Below, in pieces: positions 52,714 to 62,035 of a stretch of DNA of 64,000 nt (the first letter of the stretch is position 1; the number at the start of each line of letters is the position of its first letter). A model generated the notes under the pieces. The model had not been told where the DNA came from and did no database searches. It saw nothing but the letters and a program-made list of their open reading frames with translations. Made by a program: the position numbers and the translations under genes. This DNA comes from Allobosea sp. CRIB-10 (lineage in GTDB: Bacteria > Pseudomonadota > Alphaproteobacteria > Rhizobiales > Beijerinckiaceae): NCBI RefSeq assembly GCF_900112185.1, contig NZ_FOKP01000026.1, positions 31,953-95,952 on the forward strand, in the 5' to 3' direction.

Positions 52714-54933
52714 ATGAAGTTGCTGCGCCTGATGTCGCTCGGCGCGTTTGCCATGGCGGGCATTCAGTCAGCCGCGGCCTATGCGCCTGCTTCGGTTCCG
52801 GAACGGGCCGAGCGAGCGCAGGACCGCGCGCGCATCTGCATGGGCGCCATCGAGGCCGAGCGTGCCGAGCGGCGGGCTGCATGCGACGAGAGCCTGAGCA
52901 GCGAGTTCAACCGAGCCATCCGCGCCGATCTGCTCGCCAGCCGTGGCTGGCTGTCCGAAGCCGAGAACGCCCTGAATGATGCGCTGCGCGATTTCGATGC
53001 GGCCCTCAAGGCGGTGCCGAATCACCTGGCGGCCCTGCGTGGCCGAGCCCATGCCTTGTCCGAGCTTGGCCGGCATGTCGAAGCCGCGGCGCTGATCGAA
53101 CGGGCGATGGCCGTCGGCGGGCGCGCAACCTTGCTGGCAGATCGCGCTCTGCTGCGTGAGCGCGCCGGCGATCTTGCCGGGGCCCGGACCGATCTCGATG
53201 GCGCCATTGCGCTCGATCCCTCGAATAGCTGGGCGCGCGGGACGCGGGGGCGGTTCCGGCAGGACGACAACGAGCACGAGGCCGCTCTGGCCGATTTCGA
53301 GGCCGCGTTGGCGCTCGAGCCGGAGGTCACCTCCTATCATTACCGCCGCGGTCTCTCGCTTGCCGTGCTGGGGCGGTCGCGGGAGGCGGTCGCCGCCTTC
53401 GACGGCGCCCTGCGTCTGGAGCCGGCCGTGGTGCAGGTCTGGCTGGAGCGCGGGCGGGCGTTCGAGGCGCTCGGCCATGAAGGGCCGGCGCTCGCAAGCT
53501 ATGAGCGGGCTTTGCGTCTCGATGCCCGGCACGAGGCTGCGCTGTCGCGACGCGCCTTCCTGCTGCAGCGGACCGGCCGCGCCGAGGAGGCGATTGCGGC
53601 CTATGACCGTTTGCTCGCGGTTCAGCCGCGCGCTGCCTTCGGCCTGAACAACCGGGCCGGCCTGCTTGCCGGGCTCGGCAAGCGAGAGGAGGCGCTGCGC
53701 GATCTCGACCGCGCCATCGCGCTCGTTCCAGGCGACGGCAATGCGCTGCGCAATCGAGCGCAGCTGCTGCTCACGCTCGGCCGCAACGACAAGGCGCTGC
53801 GCGATCTCGACCGGGCCGGTCCTGGGCACGACGCCGGAGCCTGGCATGGCATGCGCGGCGATGCGCTGCTGGCGCTCGGCCGGCCTGCGCCGGCGCTGGA
53901 AGCCTATCGCGCCGCGCTGGCGCTGAAGCCGCAGGACCGCGCTACGCTGTTCGGCTTCGGGCTGGCGCAGGAGATTCGCGGCGATCGCAGCGCCGCTGCC
54001 GCTGCCTATGGTGCCCTGCTCGCGGTCGATCCGGAGCACGAGGGAGCGCTCGAACGCCGCGAGGAGCTGTTGCCGGCGCTCGGCCGCTCGATCGAGGTCT
54101 GGCCGGCGCGCCTCGCCGGCCTGTGGCGCGATGCGGGGGGCGCCTATGAGCGGGAGCGCGAGGCACTTCGGGGAATCTATCGGATGCTGCGGCCGCAGCC
54201 GCCGCAGCCGGTCCAGGCCCTGCCGACCCCGCCGAATCCGCTCGCGGCGCTCGATGCGGCGCTGGCGCTCGACGCCTTCGACGTGCCGCGCCTGATCCGC
54301 CGGGCCCAGTTCGGCATCGGCCAGCCGCAGCGGGAGGCGCAGGCGCGCGCCGATCTCGCCGTGGCGCTGCTGCTCGAGCCGGAGAATCCGGCGGCGCTGG
54401 TGCAGCGCGCCCGGCTGAGCTTCCGCGACGGCGCCTTCGCTGCCGCGCAGGCCGATGCGGAAGCGGCGCTGCGCAGCGAGCCGCGCTCGATCGAGGCGCT
54501 GTTCCAGCGGGCGAGGGCGCTGACGGCGCGCGGCCAGCTCAGTGCTGCGCTCAAGGCCTATGACGATGTCGTCGCGGTCGCGCCCGCCAACGCCGCCGCC
54601 TTGCTCAACCGGGCGCTGCTGCTGCAGCATGCCCGCGAATACGAGCGGGCGCTGGCCGATCTCGACGCCGCGGTCGCGGCCAACCGGGCCGATCCGGATG
54701 GCTGGGTGGCGCGCGCCGCGCTGAGGACGGCGCTCGGGCAGACCGATGCGGCGATCGCCGATTTCGACCGGGCGCTGTCGCTCGACGCCCGCCTCGGCCA
54801 GGCCTGGTATGGCCGCGCCTTGGCGCATCAGCGCCGCGGCGACGCGGCCGAGGCGGCTGCCGATTTCGCCAGGGCGCAGGCGCTCGATGCGAAGGCCGAG
54901 GAGCGCTACCGCGCCATCGGCATGGCTCCCTAA
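52714..54933 (+). CDS. Large exported tetratricopeptide-repeat protein
   Basis: 739 residues with a signal peptide (MKLLRLMSLGAFAMAGIQSA, then AAYA). About 15-18 TPR units follow, each with the A-x-x-x-Y/F-D-x-A-L pattern: DFDAALKAVPNHLAALRGRA, DLDGAIALDPSNSWARGTRG, AFDGALRLEPAVVQVWLERG and DFDRALSLDARLGQAWYGRA. A Pro-rich break near 490-520 (QPPQPVQALPTPPNPLAAL) splits the array in two. It is probably a periplasmic scaffold for protein-protein contacts; partners are unknown. ATG 52714 with AGGTGAGA upstream is preferred over 52561, whose extra residues are not signal-like. Confidence 0.85.
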   Translation: MKLLRLMSLGAFAMAGIQSAAAYAPASVPERAERAQDRARICMGAIEAERAERRAACDESLSSEFNRAIRADLLASRGWLSEAENALNDALRDFDAALKAVPNHLAALRGRAHALSELGRHVEAAALIERAMAVGGRATLLADRALLRERAGDLAGARTDLDGAIALDPSNSWARGTRGRFRQDDNEHEAALADFEAALALEPEVTSYHYRRGLSLAVLGRSREAVAAFDGALRLEPAVVQVWLERGRAFEALGHEGPALASYERALRLDARHEAALSRRAFLLQRTGRAEEAIAAYDRLLAVQPRAAFGLNNRAGLLAGLGKREEALRDLDRAIALVPGDGNALRNRAQLLLTLGRNDKALRDLDRAGPGHDAGAWHGMRGDALLALGRPAPALEAYRAALALKPQDRATLFGFGLAQEIRGDRSAAAAAYGALLAVDPEHEGALERREELLPALGRSIEVWPARLAGLWRDAGGAYEREREALRGIYRMLRPQPPQPVQALPTPPNPLAALDAALALDAFDVPRLIRRAQFGIGQPQREAQARADLAVALLLEPENPAALVQRARLSFRDGAFAAAQADAEAALRSEPRSIEALFQRARALTARGQLSAALKAYDDVVAVAPANAAALLNRALLLQHAREYERALADLDAAVAANRADPDGWVARAALRTALGQTDAAIADFDRALSLDARLGQAWYGRALAHQRRGDAAEAAADFARAQALDAKAEERYRAIGMAP

Positions 54934-54998
54934 AGGGCGATTTGGCCCTTCCTTAACCATTTAGCGGGCAGCGTGGGCATTGGAAACGAGCCCGCACA

Positions 54999-56369
54999 AT
55001 GGCCGACGAGACGCAAAGAGATTCCCTGTTCGCGCCCGCCGCGCCAAATTCGCGTCTCGCCATCTTCGGCGTCGACGATGCGACGCTCCGGCTCGCCAGG
55101 GAGCTCGCTCCGACCCTGGACGCTGCGATCGACGCAGCGGTGGCGCTGCACTTCGAGCGGCTCGATGGGCATCCGACCATGGGAGTGGCGTCGCGGGCGC
55201 ACGGGCCGAACCTGCGCAGCGAGATGGCGCAGCATGCCCGCTCCCTGTTCGAGGCGACGTTCGACGACGCCTATGCGGCATCGCTGCGGCGGGCCGTGCA
55301 GGCCGAGACAGCTTCGCCCTTCGGCCCGCGCACGCATGCAGTCCTGGCGATGACGGCGATGCGCTCGCTGTTTCCCGAGATCGCCAGACGGCATCGCTTC
55401 TCCTCGCGCCGGACGGCGCGGGACTGCGTCAAGCTGGCGGAGTTCCTGATCGTCGATCTCGTCAACGCGCTCGGCGACATCCATGCGATGCGGGCCGAGC
55501 AGACGACGCGCTATGTCACGGACATCGCCGCGCTCGCCGATGATTTCCGCCAGCAGGTCGAGCAGGTCTCGAGCGAGACGGAAGAGGCCGCGGCAACGCT
55601 CAGCCGGGTCGCCGCCAGTTCGGCGACGGCGTCGCGCCGGGCGGGCGAGACCACTGAGGCCAGCCGGCAAAGCTGGAACAAGGTGCGCGAGCGCGCTGCC
55701 CAGACGGTCGATTCGATCGGGCAGCTGCGCCAATCGATCGGCGAGATCGACCGGCGGACACAGGAGAGCGCCGGGATCGCGGCCGAGACGGTCACGGCGG
55801 CGGGAGAGGCACGAGGGACGATCGAGAGCCTGGCCGCGCTCGTCTCCGAGGTCGGCTCGGTCGTAGGCCTGATCTCGGAGATCGCGGCGCAAACCAATCT
55901 GCTCGCGCTCAACGCCACCATCGAGGCGGCGCGCGCCGGCGAGGCCGGGCGCGGTTTCGCCGTGGTGGCGAGCGAGGTGAAATCGCTCTCCGCCCAGACC
56001 AGCGGGGCGACGGAGGCGATCGGCAGTCGGATCGAAGCGATCCGTCAGGCGACCTCGCGCTGCGTCGATGCGATGGCGCGGATCGACCAGTCGGTGTCCG
56101 GCATGGCAGGGAACATGTCCGCTGTCGCCGGTGCGGTGACGCAGCAATTTTCGGTCAGCGAAGGCATCGCCCAGGATGCGCAGGCGACCACGGACGAGAT
56201 CGAGGCGGCGCTGACCCTCGCGGCCGAGGCCCTCAGCGCCATGGAGCGCGTCGGCGCGTCCGTCGGCGAGATGAATCAGCGCTCGGCCGCCGTCGGCACC
56301 GTTGCGGCGGGCCTGGCCGAGAATCTCAATCGCTTCGTCAAATCGGTTTCCGACCGGCTCACCGCCTGA
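54999..56369 (+). CDS. Soluble chemoreceptor with degenerate globin-like sensor
   Basis: 456 residues, no membrane helix. The N-terminal ~170 residues align without gaps to the globin-like region of the 34876-36228 receptor (QHARSLFEATFDDAYAASLR against DHFRLLFDGDFDQRYCDSLE). At the heme-ligand positions it has Glu and Ala, with no nearby His, so it probably lacks a classic proximal histidine. The C-terminal half is a methyl-accepting domain (QTNLLALNATIEAARAGEAG, GFAVVASEVKSLSAQTSGAT). It likely signals through chemotaxis or a Che-like pathway without a gas-binding heme. Independent gene after the TPR protein, 65 bp away. Confidence 0.75.
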   Translation: MADETQRDSLFAPAAPNSRLAIFGVDDATLRLARELAPTLDAAIDAAVALHFERLDGHPTMGVASRAHGPNLRSEMAQHARSLFEATFDDAYAASLRRAVQAETASPFGPRTHAVLAMTAMRSLFPEIARRHRFSSRRTARDCVKLAEFLIVDLVNALGDIHAMRAEQTTRYVTDIAALADDFRQQVEQVSSETEEAAATLSRVAASSATASRRAGETTEASRQSWNKVRERAAQTVDSIGQLRQSIGEIDRRTQESAGIAAETVTAAGEARGTIESLAALVSEVGSVVGLISEIAAQTNLLALNATIEAARAGEAGRGFAVVASEVKSLSAQTSGATEAIGSRIEAIRQATSRCVDAMARIDQSVSGMAGNMSAVAGAVTQQFSVSEGIAQDAQATTDEIEAALTLAAEALSAMERVGASVGEMNQRSAAVGTVAAGLAENLNRFVKSVSDRLTA

Positions 56370-56473
56370 ATCGCCGTTTTGCGGTGGACGGCGTCCTCCG
56401 CTCGCTTGGCGCAGGCCCGATTCTTGCCACTATTCGCGTCCGGTGCGCATGCGCGATGGCTGGGAGCGGCGAG

Positions 56474-57751
56474 ATGGCTGGCTATTTTCCGAACTGGACT
56501 TTGAAGACCTCCGGCGATGTGATGCCAGACGAGCGGCTGCCGACCGGGCAGACCGTGATTGCCGGCCTGCAGCATGTCGTCGCCATGTTCGGCTCGACCG
56601 TGCTGGCGCCGATCCTGATGGGCTTCGACCCCAACGTCGCGATCTTCTTCTCCGGTATCGCGACGCTGCTGTTCTTCGTCATCACCGGCGGGCGGCTGCC
56701 GAGCTATCTCGGCTCCTCCTTCGCCTTCATCGGCGTCGTCATCGCCGCGACCGGCTATGCCGGCACCGGCCCCAACGCCAACCTGCCGGTTGCGCTCGGC
56801 GGCATCATCGCCTGCGGCGCGGTCTATGCCGCGATAGGCCTGATCGTGCAGGGCGTCGGCACGCGCTGGATCGAGACATTGCTGCCGCCGGTGGTGACCG
56901 GCGCGGTGGTCGCGGCGATCGGCCTCAACCTGACGGCGGTCGCGATCAACATGATCTCGGCCAGTCCCTACACCAAATGGATCGCGCTGTTCACCGTGGT
57001 CGCGGTCGCGCTCGTCGCCGTGTATGGGCGCGGCCTGGCGCAGCGCCTGCCGGTGCTGATCGGCGGGCTGGCGGCCTATATCCTCTACGCCGCGACGGCG
57101 GCGAGCTTCGGCGCGCCGACGATCGATTTCGGCAAGGTCGCGGCGGCCGCCTGGTTCGGCCTGCCGAATTTCGTCGCGCCGGTGTTCGACGCCAAGGCGA
57201 TCGCGCTGATCGTGCCGGTCGCGATCATCCTGGTCGCGGAGAATCTCGGGCACATCAAGGGCATCTCGGTGATGACCGGGCGCAATCTCGACGGGCTGAT
57301 CGGGCGCGGTTTCTTCGCCGACGGCATCGGCACGATGATCGCCGGCTCCGGCGGCGGCACCGGCGTCACGACCTATGCCGAGAACATGGGCGTGATGGCG
57401 GTGACGCGGGTCTATTCGACGCTGGTCTTCGTCGCCGCCGGAGTGATCGCGCTGCTGCTCGGCTTCTCGCCCAAGTTCGGCGCGGTGATCGGCACGATTC
57501 CCGTGGCGGTGCTGGGCGGGCTCGCGGTCGTCGTCTTCGGCCTGATCGCCGCGACCGCCGGCCGGATCTGGGTCGAGAACAAGGTCGACTTCTCCGAGCC
57601 CAAGAATCTGCTGACGGTCGCGACCGCGCTGATTCTCGGCGCCGGCGATCTGAAGCTGCCGATCTTCGGCTACGAGCTCGGCGGCATCGGCACGGCGACC
57701 TTCGCCGCGATCGCGCTCTACCATCTGCTCAACCGCCGCTCGCCGGCCTGA
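56474..57751 (+). CDS. NCS2-family uracil/xanthine permease
   Basis: A 425-residue permease with about 14 segments: GQTVIAGLQHVVAMFGSTVL at the start, GAVVAAIGLNLTAVAIN, AENLGHIKGISVMTGRNL (Glu of the NCS2 substrate site) and GGTGVTTYAENMGVMAVTRV (conserved NCS2 motif). It should bring in uracil, xanthine or another nucleobase with H+. ATG 56474, with GGGAGCGGCGAG before it, gives MAGYFPNWTLK. The frame is open to 56384 but that segment is not family-like. A terminator follows. Confidence 0.9.
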   Translation: MAGYFPNWTLKTSGDVMPDERLPTGQTVIAGLQHVVAMFGSTVLAPILMGFDPNVAIFFSGIATLLFFVITGGRLPSYLGSSFAFIGVVIAATGYAGTGPNANLPVALGGIIACGAVYAAIGLIVQGVGTRWIETLLPPVVTGAVVAAIGLNLTAVAINMISASPYTKWIALFTVVAVALVAVYGRGLAQRLPVLIGGLAAYILYAATAASFGAPTIDFGKVAAAAWFGLPNFVAPVFDAKAIALIVPVAIILVAENLGHIKGISVMTGRNLDGLIGRGFFADGIGTMIAGSGGGTGVTTYAENMGVMAVTRVYSTLVFVAAGVIALLLGFSPKFGAVIGTIPVAVLGGLAVVVFGLIAATAGRIWVENKVDFSEPKNLLTVATALILGAGDLKLPIFGYELGGIGTATFAAIALYHLLNRRSPA

Positions 57752-57768
57752 AACGTCTTTGAAATCAG

Positions 57769-57797
57769 CCTGCCGCGCCCAGTGCGGCAGGTCTTTC
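57769..57797 (+). terminator. Rho-independent terminator after the nucleobase permease
   Basis: CCTGCCGC-(7 nt)-GCGGCAGG forms a perfect 8-bp stem followed by TCTTTCC, 17 bp after the permease stop and upstream of the tRNA promoter. Confidence 0.7.
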
Positions 57798-57863
57798 CTG
57801 GCTTCGCCGCGAGGTTGGCCGAACGTGTCCGCAACCAGTTTGCATATTTCTGTCGCAAACGGG

Positions 57864-57891
57864 TGGACAGGGGCGGGGGTGTTTGCTACAT
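57864..57891 (+). promoter_or_regulatory. Candidate promoter of tRNA-Lys
   Basis: TGGACA (57864-57869), a 16-bp spacer and CTACAT (57886-57891), followed by a GC-rich stretch (CGCCGCCCG). This is the form of alphaproteobacterial stable-RNA promoters, about 50 bp before the tRNA. Confidence 0.55.
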
Positions 57892-57945
57892 CGCCGCCCG
57901 TCGGGACGCGGTCCACGCCTCGCCGACAACGTCTTCGTGGCGTAT

Positions 57946-58021
<76 letters not shown>

Positions 58022-58225
58022 CGGAAACTCCTTGAAATCATCGGGCCTTGCGGCCGGAACGGTTGAGCGCGACCGGGCCGGCAGATCGGGTTCGCCCTTC
58101 GCATGGGCGCACGCCGTTCCGACCATCGGAATCGGTTTGGCCTCGGCCGTGGCGGGCTCTGCGGTTGAAATCGGCGCGGCGCTTTCCCACCTGCCTTGCC
58201 CAATGACCTGCAGATCCGGGGCCCT

Positions 58226-59152
58226 ATGAACCAAGCCATCCGCAAGCGCGCTCTGCTGCTGCGCAACCCCAAGGCGCGCCGCGGCCAGGAATCGCTGGAG
58301 CCCGTCCTGCAGCGGCTCGAGGCGGGCGGGCTCGACGTCACCGTCGAGACCTTCGAGGCCCTGCCCGAGATCGCGCGCGACATCGTCCGCCTGCGGCACA
58401 TCGCCGATCTCGTCATCGTCTGCGGCGGCGACGGCTCGGTGTCGTCGTCGGCGCTCGCCGCGATGGAAAGCGGCCTGCCGCTCGGCATCATCCCGATGGG
58501 AACGGCCAATGATCTCGCCCGGACGCTCGACATCCCGATGGACCTGGCCGGCGCTGCCGACGTGATCGCGCGGGGCGAGACGCGCCCGGTCGATGTCGGA
58601 ACGGTCAACGGGCACGCCTTCTTCAACGTCGCGAGCATCGGGCTGAGCAGCGATCTCGCGCAAAGCCTCGACCCCGCGCTGAAGAAGCGCTTCGGTCGCC
58701 TCGGCTATGCCGTGGCTGCGCTGAAGGTGATGACCCGCGCCTCGCATTTCGGCGCGACGATCAAGGAGAAGGGGCGGACGACCGCCGTCGAGACCTACCA
58801 GATCGCGGTCGGTAACGGCCGCCACTATGGCGGCGGCAATGTCGTGGAGGAGAGCGCCGAGATCGATGACGGGCATCTCGATCTCTACAGCCTCGAGATG
58901 AAGAACCTCTGGAAGCTGGCGCTGATGCTGCGCTCGTTCCGCTCAGGCACGCATGGCGCCTGGCAGGAGGTCCGCACGGCCCGCTGCGTCGAGTTCGACA
59001 TCGAGACGAAGCGGCCGATGCCGGTCAATACCGATGGCGAGATCGTCACCGCGACGCCGGCGCATTTCAAGGTTCACCCGAAGGCGATCACGATCTTCGC
59101 GCCGGCTGCGCCCGGGCGAGCCCTGCCGATGCATCCATTCTACCACCGCTGA
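58226..59152 (+). CDS. YegS/DagK-type lipid kinase
   Basis: A 308-residue diacylglycerol-kinase-fold protein: KRALLLRNPKARRGQESLEP, the nucleotide motif VIVCGGDGSVSSSALAAMES, IIPMGTANDLARTLDIPMDL and the C-terminal domain AVGNGRHYGGGNVVEESAEI. It phosphorylates a lipid such as diacylglycerol or another glycerolipid. ATG 58226 is chosen over TTG 58196; neither has a strong ribosome site. It lies 204 bp after the tRNA with nothing recognised between. Confidence 0.88.
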   Translation: MNQAIRKRALLLRNPKARRGQESLEPVLQRLEAGGLDVTVETFEALPEIARDIVRLRHIADLVIVCGGDGSVSSSALAAMESGLPLGIIPMGTANDLARTLDIPMDLAGAADVIARGETRPVDVGTVNGHAFFNVASIGLSSDLAQSLDPALKKRFGRLGYAVAALKVMTRASHFGATIKEKGRTTAVETYQIAVGNGRHYGGGNVVEESAEIDDGHLDLYSLEMKNLWKLALMLRSFRSGTHGAWQEVRTARCVEFDIETKRPMPVNTDGEIVTATPAHFKVHPKAITIFAPAAPGRALPMHPFYHR

Positions 59153-59198
59153 GCCGGCATCCTTGCCGCCGGAATCGAGGAGTCTGGTGGCTCTGCCG

Positions 59199-59705
59199 TC
59201 AGGCTGCGAGGCCGCCTGACGATCCCTTGTCGCCGCGTAGCAGGTTGCGCAGCTGATAGGCCAGGGCGATCGGCGCGGGGAAGCGCTTGCGGCAGAAGGC
59301 GATCTTGCGGACGTAATTGTCGATCCGCCAGGTCGCCCAGGTCTTGCCGGCGAAATAGGCGATGTCGCCCTGACGTAGCGTGCGCTGCGAGCCGTCCTGC
59401 GCCGTGACATGGACCTCGCCCTCGAGGATCACGACGGTCTCGTCCCAGTCGAAGTACCATCGGAACTCGCCGGCAGTGCAGTCCCACATCGCGGTGGTGG
59501 CGGCATCGTCGCCGGCACGCGAATGCAGGCCGACGCGCGCGAACGGCTCGCCGGAAATGATCCAGGACGGCTCGATCGGGGAGGGTTCCAACGGCAGGTC
59601 GTCCATGCCGCGGGCCACCAGCGGCGCCTGCTCGACCGGGGCGGCCAGCGGAAGCTGCCGCAACATCATCGCGGCGGCGCCGGCGAGCATCATCTTCAAG
59701 GCCAT
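59199..59705 (-). CDS. Cupin-fold protein (DUF861-like)
   Basis: 168 residues. A hydrophobic N-terminus (MALKMMLAGAAAMMLRQLPL) may be a poor signal or membrane anchor. A single cupin follows with FRWYFDWDETVVILEGEVHV and LRQGDIAYFAGKTWATWRI, the pattern of the DUF861/EutQ-like cupins. AGGGAGGAATTG immediately before ATG 59705 decides the start over the longer frame. Substrate and role are unknown. It diverges from the DUF411 gene. Confidence 0.8.
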   Translation of the reverse strand: MALKMMLAGAAAMMLRQLPLAAPVEQAPLVARGMDDLPLEPSPIEPSWIISGEPFARVGLHSRAGDDAATTAMWDCTAGEFRWYFDWDETVVILEGEVHVTAQDGSQRTLRQGDIAYFAGKTWATWRIDNYVRKIAFCRKRFPAPIALAYQLRNLLRGDKGSSGGLAA

Positions 59706-59886
59706 CAATTCCTCCCTAAAAATCGCGCGGATCATAGAGGGCAGGGGTAAAGACGGCCTTTCCGCAGTCTTTCAGATGTCGGGTATCGACGGCATCGTGA
59801 CGCAGGGCGGCCGCGGCGGCGCGGCTGTAGGAATCGGTTCCCGATCGCGCGCCGTCGATGCAGCGCAGAGCAACAAGGACAGCGTG

Positions 59887-60384
59887 ATGGCAACCGGGCT
59901 TGCTGCATCTCCATCCCGCCGCGGCTTTGCGGTCGGCGCCGCCCAGCTCGTCGCCGTGGTCGCGTTGTGGCGCTCGGCGCCGGCGGCCGAAGCGCTGCCG
60001 AAGATGACCGTGACGCGCGATCCGAGCTGCGGCTGCTGCGGCGAATGGGTCGAGCATGTCAGGGCGGCCGGCATCCCGGCCGATGTGGTCGAGGTCGAGA
60101 ATGTCGTGCCGCTCAAGACCAGGCTCGGCGTGCCCGAGGCCCTGATGTCGTGCCACACGGCCGAGATCGGCGGCTATGTCGTGGAGGGCCATGTCCCGGC
60201 CGAGGCGATCAAGCGGCTGCTCGCGGAGAAGCCGAAGGCGATCGGGCTCGCCGTCGCCGGCATGCCTGTTGGCTCTCCGGGAATGGAGGTGCCCGGCCAG
60301 CCGCCGCAGAGCTACGAGATCAAGATATTCTCGGCCGACCGGCAGCATGTCTTCGCGCGTTACCGCGGGCTGCAGCAGATCTGA
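59887..60384 (+). CDS. DUF411 exported metal-binding protein
   Basis: 165 residues. The N-terminus has a twin-arginine-like signal (SRRGFAVGAAQLVAVVALWR). The DUF411 core carries CGCC in VTRDPSCGCCGEWVEHVRAA and a second Cys/His site MSCHTAEIGGYVVEGHVPAE. These proteins are linked to copper or other metal handling in the periplasm. No copper-resistance partners are adjacent. ATG 59887 with AAGGACA upstream is chosen because the frame's upstream part has no signal peptide. Confidence 0.86.
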   Translation: MATGLAASPSRRGFAVGAAQLVAVVALWRSAPAAEALPKMTVTRDPSCGCCGEWVEHVRAAGIPADVVEVENVVPLKTRLGVPEALMSCHTAEIGGYVVEGHVPAEAIKRLLAEKPKAIGLAVAGMPVGSPGMEVPGQPPQSYEIKIFSADRQHVFARYRGLQQI

Positions 60385-60421
60385 CGGCAGCGCGGACACC
60401 TCCGCGCCGCTGTCCGCCTCG

Positions 60422-61450
60422 TCAGGCGCGGTCGACCGCGATGATCGCCTCGGCGAAGGCCGTCGGGGCTTCCTGCGGCAGGTTGTGGCCGATGCCGCCT
60501 TCGAGCGTGCGGTGCCGGTACCAGCCGGAGAATTTCTTGGCATAGGCTGACGGGTCGGGATGCGGCGCGCCATTGGCGTCGCCCTCGAGGGTGATGGTCG
60601 GCACCGTGATGATCGGGAAGGCCGCGAGCCTCTTCTCCAGCGCATCGAATTGCGCCTCGCCCTGCGCCAGGCCAAGGCGCCAGCGGTAATTATGGATCGA
60701 GATCGCGACATGGTCGGGATTGTCGAAGGCCACAGCCGAGCGCGCGAAGACGGCGTCGCCGAAGCTCCATTTGGGGGAGGCGGTCTCCCAGATCAGACGG
60801 GCGAAAGCCCGAGTGTTCTTCGCGTAGCCGGCCGCGCCCCGTTCGGTGGCGAAATAGTACTGGTACCACCATTGCTGCTCGGCCTTGGGCGGCAGCGGGG
60901 CCTCGTTCAGCTTCTGGCTGCCGATCAGGTAGCCGCTGACCGAGACCAGGCCCTTGACGCGCTGCGGCCAGAGCGCCGCGACGATGCAGGCCGTGCGCGC
61001 GCCCCAGTCGCAGCCGCCGAGCAGCACCGTGTCGAGCTTGAGCGCATCCATCAGCGCGATGACGTCGACGGCGAGCGCGCCCTGCTGGCCGTTGCGCGGC
61101 GTGTCGGCGGAGAGGAAACGGGTTTCGCCATAGCCGCGCAGCGAGGGCACGATCACACGGTAGCCCCTGGCCGCCAGCAGCGGGGCGACATCGACATAGG
61201 TGTGGATGTCATAGGGCCAGCCATGCAGCAGGATGACGACAGGGCCGTCGGCCGGGCCCTGCTCAGCATAGCTCACGCGGAGCACACCGGCATCGACCTG
61301 CTTGAGCGGGCCTAGCGAGGATGGCGCCGCCGGCGCCGCCAGAGCTGGTCGGCTTAGGCCGAGTCCGGCCGCGGCGATCACCGTTGCCGCGGAGCTCACG
61401 AAGAGGCGGCGGCTGGGATCGATGGTTTCGGAGGTCTTGGCCTGGTCCAT
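60422..61450 (-). CDS. Exported alpha/beta hydrolase (epoxide hydrolase-like)
   Basis: 342 residues. A Tat-like signal (SRRLFVSSAATVIAAAGLGL, then SRPALA) precedes an alpha/beta hydrolase fold. VILLHGWPYDIHTYVDVAPL carries the HGxP oxyanion motif, and the nucleophile elbow GGCDWGART has Asp as nucleophile, as in epoxide hydrolases and haloalkane dehalogenases. GGIGHNLPQEAP has the catalytic His. ATG 61450 gives the signal peptide directly. It is downstream of ohr on the same strand (84 bp gap), so cotranscription under OhrR control is possible. Confidence 0.86.
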   Translation of the reverse strand: MDQAKTSETIDPSRRLFVSSAATVIAAAGLGLSRPALAAPAAPSSLGPLKQVDAGVLRVSYAEQGPADGPVVILLHGWPYDIHTYVDVAPLLAARGYRVIVPSLRGYGETRFLSADTPRNGQQGALAVDVIALMDALKLDTVLLGGCDWGARTACIVAALWPQRVKGLVSVSGYLIGSQKLNEAPLPPKAEQQWWYQYYFATERGAAGYAKNTRAFARLIWETASPKWSFGDAVFARSAVAFDNPDHVAISIHNYRWRLGLAQGEAQFDALEKRLAAFPIITVPTITLEGDANGAPHPDPSAYAKKFSGWYRHRTLEGGIGHNLPQEAPTAFAEAIIAVDRA

Positions 61451-61534
61451 GGCGGAATGCCTTCTGCGGGAGTGGCGAGGACTTGGGAGGGAAGCGCCGG
61501 CGGAGATTTCCGCGCGGCGCCGTCCCATTCAGGA

Positions 61535-61951
61535 TCAGACGAGGTTGATCTCGACCTCGATGTTGCCGCGGGTTGCCTTGGAGTAGGGGCAGGTCTGGTG
61601 GGCGGCATCGACCAGAGTGCGGGCGGTGTCGCGGTCCAGCCCCGGCAGGGCGACGTTCAGACGAGCCTGCAGGAAGTAGCCGCGCTCGCCCTGGCGCAGG
61701 TCGACCTCGGCATCGACCGCGGTGTCGGCCGGGACGGCGACCTTGCGCTCGCGCGCCGCCAGCCCGATTGCGCCGATGAAGCAGGCCGACCAGCCGGCGG
61801 CGAAAAGCTGCTCCGGATTGGTGCCCGCGCCGGGCGCGCCGGGCGAGGTCAGGTTGACCTCGAGGCGGCCATCCGAGCTGCGGGCGGCGCCGTCGCGGCC
61901 GCCGGTGGTGTGGGTACGGCCGGTGTAGAGAACCTTGTCGGTGTTGGACAT
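61535..61951 (-). CDS. ohr: Organic hydroperoxide resistance protein Ohr
   Basis: 138 residues: KVLYTGRTHTTGGRDGAARS, NPEQLFAAGWSACFIGAIGL with the peroxidatic Cys57 and Glu47, and HQTCPYSKATRGNIEVEINL with the resolving Cys121. It reduces organic peroxides in the cytoplasm using a dihydrolipoyl donor. AGAAGGAAA precedes ATG 61951. It diverges from the OhrR gene, and palindromic operators fill the gap. Confidence 0.95.
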   Translation of the reverse strand: MSNTDKVLYTGRTHTTGGRDGAARSSDGRLEVNLTSPGAPGAGTNPEQLFAAGWSACFIGAIGLAARERKVAVPADTAVDAEVDLRQGERGYFLQARLNVALPGLDRDTARTLVDAAHQTCPYSKATRGNIEVEINLV

Positions 61952-61970
61952 GTCGAATTTCCTTCTGTTT

Positions 61971-61995
61971 TTAGATCGTGTCCGATCTAATCGGA
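61971..61995. promoter_or_regulatory. OhrR operator 1 (nested palindromes)
   Basis: TCCGAT-CTA-ATCGGA (61981-61995) is a perfect 6+3+6 palindrome. It overlaps TTAGATCG-TGTC-CGATCTAA (61971-61990), also a perfect palindrome. It lies 20-44 bp before the ohr start. Confidence 0.7.
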
Positions 61996-62035
61996 TGCGG
62001 TCTTATATGTGAAGCTCGGAAGCGATGTCAACTCT

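Noticed and set aside
52768..54960. 730-codon minus-strand open frame opposite the TPR protein
   Set aside because: Repetitive Arg/Gln-rich translation mirrors the TPR repeats on the other strand. No domain, start site or signal supports it.
56276..57916. 546-codon minus-strand open frame opposite the nucleobase permease
   Set aside because: Arg/Asp/His-rich antisense translation without family motifs; the NCS2 permease explains the region.
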